A DNA stretch of 8,981 bases from JBGOUJ01 sp041477005 (GCA_041477005.1 JBGOUJ010000310.1:1-8981), one strand, 5' to 3'; numbered from the stretch's first letter, positions 1 to 5,932 are shown. Notes: a model not told the origin generated them from the sequence alone. Numbers and translations: made by a program.

Positions 1-337
1 CTTCCAGCGTGGCGTCGGCTCGAATGGTGGATGCCGCGTTTACCGTAAGGCCTGACATAACGGCCGGCCGAAAGCCCTCCTTCTCAATGCGGACCGTATA
101 GACGCCCACCTGCAGGCTGGCTGCCGTATACTCGCCGGCCTCATTGCTAGCCAGAGTAGTCGTCGTGTTGGTGGCGATGCTGGTGACCGTGATGGTGGCG
201 GCCGGAACGACGGCGCCGGAGGAATCACGCACCGAGCCGGCGATCGTTCCGCGCTCGGATTGCGCGAACAGGGAAGCGGCAGCGAGCAGCAGGCACCCAA
301 GCGCCCATAGAGCGCCCCAAGAACGGCGTATACGCAT
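1..337 (-). CDS. TonB-dependent receptor (Oar-like), N-terminal part, cut by window edge
   Basis: The first 112 codons of an outer-membrane receptor; the rest lies beyond the left edge. Residues 1-25 form a signal peptide: basic start (MRIRR), a hydrophobic stretch rich in Ala and Leu, and a likely cleavage site near LFAQ. Residues 29-112 match the carboxypeptidase-regulatory-like (Ig-like) fold that precedes the plug in acidobacterial Oar-like receptors: GTIAGSVRDSSGAVVPAA, then a GEYTAASLQVGVYTV segment and EKEGFRP. The same layout is seen in the receptor at the right edge. The ATG at 337 is chosen because GAGGAG lies a few bases upstream on the minus strand. Such receptors span the outer membrane and import or bind large substrates; the substrate cannot be told from this fragment. 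The barrel, which would confirm the family, is not in view. Confidence 0.85.
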   Translation of the reverse strand, partial: MRIRRSWGALWALGCLLLAAASLFAQSERGTIAGSVRDSSGAVVPAATITVTSIATNTTTTLASNEAGEYTAASLQVGVYTVRIEKEGFRPAVMSGLTVNAASTIRADATLE

Positions 338-361
338 ATACTCTCCTCGACAGCGAGACTC

Positions 362-379
362 GTACACCAGGGGGTGTAC
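362..379 (-). repeat. Perfect palindrome in leader of left receptor gene
   Basis: An 18-base inverted repeat, GTACACC-AGGG-GGTGTAC on the plus strand, with 7-base perfect arms and a 4-base centre. It lies between the -10 box (390-395) and the start codon (337) of the left receptor gene, so it would sit at about +5 to +22 of the transcript. It could be a repressor operator or a hairpin in the 5' leader. The dyad is seen directly; its role is inferred. Confidence 0.5.
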
Positions 380-389
380 CGACCCAGAC

Positions 390-395
390 ATTATA
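390..395 (-). promoter_or_regulatory. -10 box of promoter for left TonB receptor gene
   Basis: On the minus strand the sequence reads TATAAT, a perfect sigma-70-type -10 hexamer, about 50 bases upstream of the receptor start codon. No good -35 hexamer is present at 16-18 bases. TTGTGC is found 20 bases upstream, which is too far for a strong call. The promoter may therefore need an activator. Confidence 0.45.
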
Positions 396-449
396 CCCCC
401 AGGGCGGCGTTTTGGGCACAAGGGGTCTGTAAAATTCTCTGCCCTGTAA

Positions 450-664
450 ATTCTTTCTCGGACCTCTCCCCCACCCGCCTTCAACTTCCTGAAATCACCC
501 GAACTGGGGCGACCCGAGCCTCACGCTGGGCGACAGCCGCGTGGACGCCTCCGGCAAGGCAAGTCCGGGCAGCGGCGCCTTCGGCACTATCAACTCCACC
601 CGCAGCCAACCCCACCTGCAGCGCGATGCGGCAGTTGCAGTTCAGCAGGTATTCGCTCAGGGAT
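450..664 (+). pseudogene. Decayed 3' end of a TonB-dependent receptor gene
   Basis: No open frame runs through this stretch, but the pieces together spell the usual C-terminus of acidobacterial Oar-like receptors. Bases 480-491 give FNFL and, after one extra base, 493 onward reads NHPNWGDPSLTLGDSRVDAS, followed by GKASPGSGAFGTINSTRS up to about 608. The frame then changes and 626-658 reads MRQLQFSRYSL, close to the usual terminal strand RQLQFSxRYSF. At least two frameshifts are needed, plus an insertion of roughly 14 bases near 609-625, and probably a further lost base near 474 (HPAF). No upstream barrel, plug or start is present, so this is a remnant only. The family assignment comes from my memory of the terminal motif, not from a search. 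It lies on the opposite strand from the receptor at the left edge, so it is not part of that gene. Confidence 0.6.
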
Positions 665-705
665 TGGTTGAGCCGTATTACCAAAGTCGTATGACCCTAG
701 CTGGA

Positions 706-773
706 TTGACTACCAATTGGATCGGCTTTAGCCTGGAGAAGACTTTGCTCCCCCCTTGGGAGCCTGCAAGGCC
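706..773 (+). promoter_or_regulatory. Possible promoter and structured leader of receiver gene
   Basis: TTGACT at 706-711 is a good -35 hexamer, but the box 17 bases downstream (TAGCCT, 729-734) is a poor -10, so the promoter call is weak. Downstream are a perfect hairpin, GCTCCC-CCCTT-GGGAGC (747-763), and an overlapping small one, GCCT-GCA-AGGC (763-773). Both would lie in the 5' leader of the gene starting at 806. I do not recognise a known riboswitch class here. Confidence 0.25.
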
Positions 774-805
774 CAGCCACGGTTCCTGGTGCCGAGGAGG
801 ACCAT

Positions 806-1240
806 ATGCAGCACCGATCGAACGCTTTACTCGTGATGCCGCACGAGCGTGCTTCCGGCTTGATGGCTCAACTGGTGGACATCAAACGCAAAGTTTGGGC
901 TGCTACCAGTTGTGAAGAAGCCGCGACACAGTTGCGCGACGACCCGGATATCAGCCTGGTGCTGACGGACTTGTCGCTGCCGGACGGCAGTTGGTTCGAC
1001 GTCCTCAACCTGGTCGGCGACCTTCACCCCGGCGCCAAGGTCGTGGTCTGCGCGCGGATCGCCGATGAGCGGCTATGGACCAAGGTGCTCGAAGCGGGCG
1101 GCTTCGACGTTTTGGTGGAGCCGTATGAGGAAAGCGAGGTCAGCCGCATCCTGGGCTGCGCCGCTCGGGTCCCTCTGGCCCACCACCTTGCGTTCGGAAG
1201 TCGGCCCGAGGCCCCGCTCCAATCCCTGCGCAGCGCCTAG
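806..1240 (+). CDS. Atypical stand-alone receiver (CheY-like) domain protein
   Basis: A 144-residue protein whose first 120 residues align with the CheY-like receiver fold and which has no output domain. The presumed phospho-acceptor is D55 in LVLTDLSLPDG, the usual site after beta-3. Other active-site residues are altered: the acidic pair after beta-1 is replaced by PHE (LLVMPHE, residues 8-14), the Thr/Ser after beta-4 appears to be Cys (VVVCA, 79-83), and the invariant Lys is Glu (LVEPY, 103-107). It is therefore probably a pseudo-receiver or is activated differently. The C-terminal 25 residues (from about 120) are Pro/Ala-rich and not part of the fold. The start is well supported by GAGGAGG at 794-800, five bases before the ATG. 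No histidine kinase is adjacent. Cytoplasmic, partner unknown. The fold is fairly sure; the function is not. Confidence 0.8.
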   Translation: MQHRSNALLVMPHERASGLMAQLVDIKRKVWAATSCEEAATQLRDDPDISLVLTDLSLPDGSWFDVLNLVGDLHPGAKVVVCARIADERLWTKVLEAGGFDVLVEPYEESEVSRILGCAARVPLAHHLAFGSRPEAPLQSLRSA

Positions 1241-1268
1241 TGCCACTCCCAAGCTATCCGTAGCGTAA

Positions 1269-1285
1269 CGAGAATTCTGTTCTCG
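1269..1285 (+). terminator. Hairpin downstream of receiver gene, possible terminator
   Basis: CGAGAA-TTCTG-TTCTCG forms a perfect 6-base stem with a 5-base loop, 28 bases after the receiver stop codon. It is not followed by a T-run, so it is not a classical intrinsic terminator. Its position is its main support. Confidence 0.3.
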
Positions 1286-1347
1286 CTTCCGCCAGCCGTA
1301 AACCGCCGGCACTTCCGGCTCCCGGCTCCTGGCTTCCCATGCCGAGA

Positions 1348-1378
1348 GGTAGGGTAATAAGGTTGGAAGGACCCTACC
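1348..1378. repeat. Perfect inverted repeat in 1241-1520 gap
   Basis: GGTAGGGT (1348-1355) and ACCCTACC (1371-1378) are perfect 8-base arms around a 15-base centre. The dyad lies between the receiver gene and the small gene at 1521, upstream of a weak promoter candidate. It could be an operator for the small gene or a transcript hairpin. The rest of the gap (1241-1520) shows only short GC-rich direct repeats (CGGCTCC copies near 1314-1330) and no recognisable gene. Confidence 0.4.
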
Positions 1379-1433
1379 CAGTACCCGTACCACCTTAGGC
1401 CCTTAACCCTAGGAGCCCGGTACACCAGATATG

Positions 1434-1463
1434 TTGCGGTCCTCTGGACAACTGATCTATTCT
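1434..1463 (+). promoter_or_regulatory. Weak promoter candidate for 68-residue gene
   Basis: TTGCGG (1434-1439) and TATTCT (1458-1463) are spaced 18 bases apart, about 60 bases upstream of the ATG at 1521. Each box matches the sigma-70 consensus only partly (roughly 3-4 of 6), so this is tentative. Confidence 0.25.
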
Positions 1464-1520
1464 TGCTGAGTCTTCCCCGGGATGGGTCTTGAGGTCGGGG
1501 AGAAAAGAAGGTGACCAAGC

Positions 1521-1727
1521 ATGAAGTTCAGGCACGGAATTTCCCCAGACAGTCTTCGGCGGTGGGAGATGTTTGAGCGCATTAGCGTAATCCAGGGAAA
1601 GCGCGGGCCGCACGTCGGCCAGTCGGTGATGAGATTCATCGTGGACGCAGAGCTCGAGGCCATCGACCGCGCGACCGCCGCCAGCGAGCGGTGGGAAGCG
1701 GCGATGGTGCGGACCGGCAGCCGCTGA
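1521..1727 (+). CDS. Small hypothetical protein, 68 residues
   Basis: I do not recognise this protein. It is short, hydrophilic and basic in its first half (MKFRHGISPDSLRRWEMFER), followed by GKRGPHVGQSVMRFIVDAEL and an Ala/Glu/Arg-rich tail likely to be helical (residues about 42-64). It has no signal peptide, membrane segment or cysteine. Support for it being real is a good ribosome binding site (GAAGGTGA, 1507-1514, six bases before the ATG), its own gap and promoter candidate upstream, and a stop just before the convergent propeller gene. Overlapping minus-strand frames have no comparable start signal. It could be a small DNA- or protein-binding factor, but nothing in the sequence shows that. 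Confidence 0.5.
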   Translation: MKFRHGISPDSLRRWEMFERISVIQGKRGPHVGQSVMRFIVDAELEAIDRATAASERWEAAMVRTGSR

Positions 1728-1731
1728 ACCG

Positions 1732-1749
1732 GGCCCCGTTTGGAGGGCC
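1732..1749. terminator. Weak hairpin between convergent genes
   Basis: GGCCC (1732-1736) and GGGCC (1745-1749) pair around an 8-base loop in the 31-base gap between the stop of the 68-residue gene and the stop of the propeller gene. The position suits a bidirectional terminator, but the stem is short and no T-run follows on either strand. Confidence 0.25.
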
Positions 1750-1758
1750 GTGGATCCG

Positions 1759-3294
1759 TTATTCCTTCAGGCCAAAGGCGTAGACTCGGGAATCGTAGGT
1801 CGAGACGTAGATCTTTCCGTCAGCCAAGGACAGTCCGCTAAAGTGGGTCCAGCTATCGATGGCGCCGCCGCTCGAGTAAAGCTCCTTGCCGGTGGGGGCG
1901 TCGAGGGCGTAGAGGACCGCGTTGCCGGTCTTGGTTTTGATGCGCTCGGGGGAACTTAACAGAGCGCCGTCGTCGCGCACCTGGCGGGCATTTTCTCCAT
2001 TCGAAAGGGCAAAGACCACGCCGCCGGCGATCACCACCGGCTCGGGCAGGCTGAAGTCGCGGGAGATCCAGACCGGAATCAGCGCCGGCTTGTTATTCTC
2101 GACGCCCAGCTCGAAGCCCATAATGCTGCCGTTGGGAGCCGGGCCGTTGGTGTATTGGAATTTGGGCGCGTCTTTAGAAAGCGGCCCCCAGGTGGGAGCG
2201 TAGAGCCAGCGGCGGCCCTCGGGGTCCTCCCAGGTCGACATGGCGCCCCAGGCGCCGCGGCCGGCGAAGTCAATGTCATCGTTCGAATAGCGCGCCCGAA
2301 ACAGAGGCGTGCGGTGATCCGGACCGCCGAGCGCGGCTGCATCGAGCAGGAAGATCGCGCCCTCTTTGCCCGACGCCGCCACCAACTGCCAGCTCTTGAA
2401 CGGGAAGACCACCGGGCTGATGCAGCCCATGTCCAGATCTTTCTTGGTTATAAAGTCGCGATTAGCCGGGGTGTAGTAATCGAGCAGCTTCAAATCGACC
2501 GGGTTCAGCGCCAGGACCGTGTCGGCGTACCTGCCGTTGGCCGGGTCCCAGATGCCGTCCCCGCTTTCGGCGTAGATCTTGCCGTCCGGGGCGATGGCGG
2601 CGCCGGCGCGCCCCCAGATCCCCCCGCCGCCGCCGGTGCTGGTGTAGAACTGGGTGACCGGCCGGGCCGGATCGCGCAAGTCCATGGCGTAGACGCCCGA
2701 CCGCGCGCTGCCGCAGCCTTGGGAGATCGTGGTGTAGGCGACCCCGTTCACCAGGTTCAGGCTCCAGTTCTTGGAAAAGGGCGGCACGAATTGGGTGGGC
2801 GGGAAGCGGTCTTCTCCATTTACGATGTTCAGCCCACGCAGCTTGCCGTCGGTGGTGATCAGGTAGACGCTCCGCGCTCGCTTGTCCACCACCGGGGTGG
2901 CAACCAGGGCGTTGGGGCACAGCCAGTTTGGTTTGCCTTTCGGCGTCAGCTCGTTGGTAAAGCTCTTCTGCCACAGAACCTTGCCTGTGTCGGTGTCGAT
3001 GGCGTAAAGGTTGTCGGAGCTGCCGGCGACGAACAGCAGGTCTTTGAAACCCCGCGGCGTGATCACGTTCTCGACGACGATGGGGGCGGTGAGAGACGCC
3101 ATCTCGCGGGGAACATTGTCGAGCTGGGTCTTCCACTTCAGGCCGAGCTTCGAGACGTTGCTCTTGTTGAGGGTTTTTTCCTGGGCGGCCGAGCCGGTCC
3201 GCTGGGGGTCGCCGCCGAAGGTGAGCCAATCGGTGGCCGGCCGGGCCTGGGCCGATAGAACTGCTGCAAAAGCGAAGAAAGCTAATAGCGGCAT
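1759..3294 (-). CDS. Secreted PQQ-like beta-propeller repeat protein
   Basis: A 511-residue exported protein. Residues 1-18 are a signal peptide (MPLLAFFAFAAVLSAQA, cleavage after AQA). The mature start TDWLTFGGDPQRTG is the usual opening of PQQ-like propeller proteins. A clear blade lies near residues 70-110 (DNLYAIDTDTGKVLWQK), with further blade-like stretches at GKIYAESGDG, ALNPVDLKLLDYY, GAIFLLDAAALGG, NAVLYALDAPTGKELY and the last strand KIYVSTYDSRVYAFGLKE. It has no CxxCH haem motif and no vicinal Cys pair as in quinoprotein alcohol dehydrogenases; only three scattered Cys are visible. It is thus more likely a structural or binding propeller than a dehydrogenase. The ATG at 3294 is preferred, with AAGGTGA five bases upstream; an in-frame GTG at 3303 lies inside that ribosome binding site. 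It is co-directional with the DUF4139 gene but 154 bases away and has its own promoter. Confidence 0.85.
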   Translation of the reverse strand: MPLLAFFAFAAVLSAQARPATDWLTFGGDPQRTGSAAQEKTLNKSNVSKLGLKWKTQLDNVPREMASLTAPIVVENVITPRGFKDLLFVAGSSDNLYAIDTDTGKVLWQKSFTNELTPKGKPNWLCPNALVATPVVDKRARSVYLITTDGKLRGLNIVNGEDRFPPTQFVPPFSKNWSLNLVNGVAYTTISQGCGSARSGVYAMDLRDPARPVTQFYTSTGGGGGIWGRAGAAIAPDGKIYAESGDGIWDPANGRYADTVLALNPVDLKLLDYYTPANRDFITKKDLDMGCISPVVFPFKSWQLVAASGKEGAIFLLDAAALGGPDHRTPLFRARYSNDDIDFAGRGAWGAMSTWEDPEGRRWLYAPTWGPLSKDAPKFQYTNGPAPNGSIMGFELGVENNKPALIPVWISRDFSLPEPVVIAGGVVFALSNGENARQVRDDGALLSSPERIKTKTGNAVLYALDAPTGKELYSSGGAIDSWTHFSGLSLADGKIYVSTYDSRVYAFGLKE

Positions 3295-3319
3295 ATGCCT
3301 CACCTTGTGCGGATTTCAG

Positions 3320-3348
3320 ATAGTAGCGCAAGGCGGGGCGGCGGACAA
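3320..3348 (-). promoter_or_regulatory. Promoter of propeller gene
   Basis: On the minus strand TTGTCC (3343-3348) and TACTAT (3320-3325) are spaced exactly 17 bases, a good sigma-70-type arrangement. The predicted start of transcription is roughly 20 bases before the ATG at 3294, which leaves room for the AAGGTGA ribosome binding site. Confidence 0.55.
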
Positions 3349-3376
3349 GGCCGGATGGCGCTTGAACCGGGCCTTT

Positions 3377-3434
3377 CCGCGACCGAGCGAGGGTGGTTTC
3401 CGGGTAGCGGCAAACCGCCCCCTTCCGGTCGCGG
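3377..3434 (-). repeat. Long nested inverted repeat between DUF4139 and propeller genes
   Basis: A 58-base palindromic structure: outer perfect 9-base arms CCGCGACCG (3377-3385) and CGGTCGCGG (3426-3434), a symmetric 5/5 internal loop, inner 9-base arms GGGTGGTTT (3391-3399) and AAACCGCCC (3412-3420) with one G-U-type mismatch, and a 12-base loop. It starts 15 bases after the DUF4139 stop codon, so it may end that transcript or protect its 3' end. No U-run follows in the minus direction, so it is not a standard intrinsic terminator. It could also be a dispersed palindromic (REP-like) element. Confidence 0.55.
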
Positions 3435-3448
3435 CTGGGAAACCGAGG

Positions 3449-5509
3449 TCAGATCTCGAGAGTGTCCATCAATTGGTTGATCTGCTGCTCCAGGCCGGCG
3501 CGGCGCTTCTGGATCTCGGCCTCGCGGTCGCGGAGGCCAGCCAGTTGAATCTCCTGGGCCGCCAGGCGCTGGGCGTATTCCTGCACCTTTTGCTGCTGTC
3601 CGCTGACCTGGTTGAGACTCGAGATGTTCTGGCGCAGGCGGCTCTGGTCCTGGATGAGGTCCTGGATCTGCTTCTCGGTGAGTTGGATGTCGCTTTGGGC
3701 CTTGGCCAGTTGCTGCTTGAGCAGGACCAGCGGTTCGAGCTTCTTGCGGCTTGCCTCGTTCAGGTCCTTGTTGCGGACATAGGTGACCAGCACGTCGGGG
3801 GTGAGGCTCGAAACCGAGATGGAGTTTTCGATCACGCGCTCTTCGGTGACGGGAAACTTCTCGGTCGCTCCGGCGGCGAGCTTTACCTCGAAGCGATAAG
3901 CCGCAGCGGTGGTTTCGGCGGGCGTGGCGCCGACCAGCTTGTACTCCCGGCGGACGGGCGCTTCGATGAGGAGGGTCTTGGCCCGGGCGTCGACGTTGCG
4001 AATGGTGAAGGTTTTCACTTCCCGCAGGGCGGTGCGCGTGGTGAGCACGCCCCGGCGGAAGCGAAACTCGCGCAGCAAGTTGCTTTGGGAATCGAACGCC
4101 GTGGTGACGCGGGCGCCAAGGTCGACGGCGTAGCTGATCAGGCGCTTGTCGCCGGACTTGAGCGTTTCCATGAGCGACTCGCCGGCGTAGGCGCCGGCGT
4201 CGAGGATGGTGACGGCGCCGCCGTCCAGCGTCTTCCCGGTGGAGTTGTTGATCTCGATCGCGGTCAGCGGATGCTGCGAGCCGTAGGACTCGGAATAGAT
4301 CAAGAGGCGCCGGCCTTTCACCCGCTGTTGGAGGAACGGCAGCATCGCCGATTCGCTCTTGTGGACCGTGACGGGATGGTCGATACGGTATTCGAACAGG
4401 TCCCCGAGATCGCGGCCGGCGGCGACCTGGGCGAGCGAGGAGAAAAACTCGAGACGGTTGGCCGGAGGCTCGGCTTTCTGCGCGACATCCTTGAAGTTGC
4501 CCTCGCGCAGGGCCATTTGCCTGCGCAGGGCCGCGGGCGCTGCCGGCGGGGGTGGAGGCGCCAGGGCCCAGGCGATGCCCGCGCTCGCAGCGGCCTCCTG
4601 GAGTTCGATCGCGCCGGAGTGGAGGATGGGACGCTCCGCCCGGTCCTCGGGCAGCTCTGCTTCGGAACGCGTCACGAAACGGGGCTGGTAGAGCTTGGTG
4701 ATGAACGACACCGGCAGGCCGGACACCAGAGACAGCGAGATGTTGGTCCAGTCCTCGCCGGTCGTGTTGTCCACGATGGCCCAGCCTTCGAGCAGCGGCT
4801 CGGCTGAGGAGTCCAGCACCAGCCGGTAGCTCGACTTCCAGGCCGGGGTCGGAATCACGTAATCGGCGATCAGGTCGCGCGGCCCGGCGCCGGAGGACTC
4901 GATCACCACACCGCGCTTCTCGCGGTTGCGGGATTGGCTGAGGGTGGCGAGATAGTCCTGAAATTGGGACTGGAGCTTGGGGTCGAGGAACCGGGTGGCG
5001 GAGGCGGCCAGAAGATCGACCGTGCGAATCTCGCCGGAGTCGAGTAGGAGCACCAGCTCCTGCTTCTCGCCCTGGCGCTCCGAACCGGGGACGACTCGCC
5101 CGCTCACGACCACCCCCTGGACGCGATCGGCCCCGGAGGGCGCCCCGACCCGCAGCTCGATGCGCGAGCCTTTCAGTTGATCCAGGATGGCGGCGAGAGA
5201 CGCGGAAGCCTTGATGGCGAAGGGAAACTGCTCCAGCCGGCGGTCGGCCGGCTCGCTTGCTTCGTACCGCACTCCGGAGACTTTACCGCCGCCGCGCTCC
5301 TCGATGGTCAGCGACTTCAGCAGGTCGTTCATTTCGTCGGCCTTGAAGTCCAACCGGGCGGCCTCTCCGGCGGGCACGTGGCCGGAGCGCTCGAAGAAAC
5401 CGATGCCGTGCTTGTAGAGAACGACCTTTCGGACGGCCAGGTCGGCGGCCGGCGCTGCCGGGACTGCCAGCAGGAGCGCCAGGCTCAATGCCAGGATCTC
5501 GCGAAACAT
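3449..5509 (-). CDS. Secreted DUF4139-domain protein with C-terminal coiled coil
   Basis: A 686-residue protein. Residues 1-22 are a signal peptide (long Leu/Ala run, cleavage near PAA/D). The mature N-terminus carries VVLYKHGIGFFERSG (29-43), a hallmark of bacterial DUF4139 proteins related to the mucoidy-inhibitor MuiA family. The DUF4139-type beta-rich region covers much of 200-580, including WAIVDNTTGEDWTNISLSLV (a strand pattern typical of the domain) and, in the middle, a Pro/Ala-rich linker (APPPPPAAPAA). From about 591 to 683 the protein is a Gln/Glu/Leu-rich coiled coil, ending in QQINQLMDTLEI. It probably acts in the periplasm or on the surface; the biochemical role of the family is unknown to me. 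The start at 5509 is firm, with AGGAGG five bases upstream. It has no partner gene closer than 154 bases. The family call rests on the N-terminal motif and overall layout. Confidence 0.75.
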   Translation of the reverse strand: MFREILALSLALLLAVPAAPAADLAVRKVVLYKHGIGFFERSGHVPAGEAARLDFKADEMNDLLKSLTIEERGGGKVSGVRYEASEPADRRLEQFPFAIKASASLAAILDQLKGSRIELRVGAPSGADRVQGVVVSGRVVPGSERQGEKQELVLLLDSGEIRTVDLLAASATRFLDPKLQSQFQDYLATLSQSRNREKRGVVIESSGAGPRDLIADYVIPTPAWKSSYRLVLDSSAEPLLEGWAIVDNTTGEDWTNISLSLVSGLPVSFITKLYQPRFVTRSEAELPEDRAERPILHSGAIELQEAAASAGIAWALAPPPPPAAPAALRRQMALREGNFKDVAQKAEPPANRLEFFSSLAQVAAGRDLGDLFEYRIDHPVTVHKSESAMLPFLQQRVKGRRLLIYSESYGSQHPLTAIEINNSTGKTLDGGAVTILDAGAYAGESLMETLKSGDKRLISYAVDLGARVTTAFDSQSNLLREFRFRRGVLTTRTALREVKTFTIRNVDARAKTLLIEAPVRREYKLVGATPAETTAAAYRFEVKLAAGATEKFPVTEERVIENSISVSSLTPDVLVTYVRNKDLNEASRKKLEPLVLLKQQLAKAQSDIQLTEKQIQDLIQDQSRLRQNISSLNQVSGQQQKVQEYAQRLAAQEIQLAGLRDREAEIQKRRAGLEQQINQLMDTLEI

Positions 5510-5514
5510 ATTCG

Positions 5515-5539
5515 CCTCCTGAGGGGAGCATTGCCCCTC
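5515..5539 (-). promoter_or_regulatory. Hairpin abutting the ribosome binding site of the DUF4139 gene
   Basis: On the minus strand GAGGGG-CAATGCT-CCCCTC (5539 to 5521) is a perfect 6-base stem whose 3' arm touches the AGGAGG ribosome binding site (5520-5515). An alternative pairing, CTCC (5528-5525) with GGAG (5519-5516), would hide the ribosome binding site and break the first stem. The two folds exclude each other, which would allow control of translation. The pairing is seen in the sequence; the regulation is inferred. Confidence 0.4.
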
Positions 5540-5650
5540 TATCCAGTATGAACGAGCCGCCGGTAGGATCTTGCGGGTTTTTTCGCGCCGGGCCTGGTTG
5601 CTCCGAACTGGGGCGCCCTGCGGGCCCGTGAGGAAGTGGCTGTCCGCTGC

Positions 5651-5890
5651 CCGCGAACCGCCCCGCCACTAGCGAAGCCGTTCCCACTAGTCGCGAACCG
5701 CATCCACTACTCGCAAAACCGCTGCCGCGACTCGCAAACCCGCTCCCACTGCTCGCGACCGCCCCCGTATTCGTCGAAGCCGTTCCGGCGACTCGCAAAC
5801 CGCCCCCGCCACTAGCGAAGCCGTTCCCACCAGTCGCGAACCGCATCCACTACTCGCAAAACCGCTCCCGCGACTCGCGAAGCCGTTCCC
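5651..5890. repeat. Degenerate 21-base tandem repeat array between divergent genes
   Basis: About eleven to twelve head-to-tail units fill most of the gap between the DUF4139 gene and the comM operon. From about 5684 to 5809 six units in a row are exactly 21 bases, and three more follow a shortened 18-base unit at 5811. The conserved core is TCGC(G/A)AA(A/G/C)CCG, flanked by a variable CC(A/G)C(T/G)A(C/G) part. Examples are CACTAGTCGCGAACCGCAT and CACTACTCGCAAAACCGCT. A block at 5668-5735 recurs at 5811-5878 with only two mismatches in 68 bases, offset 143 bases. The units are contiguous, with no unique spacers. Because 21 is a multiple of three, a minus-strand frame shows a Gly/Ser/Phe/Ala heptad, but it is interrupted by a stop. 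Confidence 0.85.
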
Positions 5891-5932
5891 TTACGGCGCC
5901 ACAGAGCGCCCCGGCTCGGAAGCTGACCCCTG

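Noticed and set aside
1073..1663. Overlapping minus-strand frames in the 1241-1520 gap and opposite the small gene
   Set aside because: Several frames overlap one another, with no ribosome binding sites and no motifs, consistent with shadows in GC-rich DNA.
2155..3258. Plus-strand 367-codon frame opposite the propeller gene
   Set aside because: Antisense shadow of the propeller gene, with Arg/Gly/Ala/Val-rich low-complexity composition and no recognisable domain.
1759..3294. PQQ-dependent dehydrogenase enzyme
   Set aside because: It lacks a vicinal Cys pair and a haem motif and is shorter than quinoprotein alcohol dehydrogenases, so only the propeller fold is claimed.
3295..3303. GTG at 3303 as start of the propeller gene
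   Set aside because: The GTG lies within the AAGGTGA ribosome binding site that serves the ATG at 3294.
3011..4807. Plus-strand 598-codon frame opposite the DUF4139 and propeller genes
   Set aside because: A long shadow frame caused by high GC content. It has no ribosome binding site or family motif, and its composition mirrors the antisense of real genes.
5283..5846. Minus-strand Gly/Ser-rich frame of 187 codons across the repeats
   Set aside because: Its heptad pattern is a by-product of the 21-base repeat. A TAG stands right before its start, so the array is not open throughout, and its 3' half overlaps the well-supported DUF4139 gene in another frame.
5651..5890. CRISPR array
   Set aside because: Units are contiguous and degenerate, with no unique spacers of constant length and no cas genes nearby.
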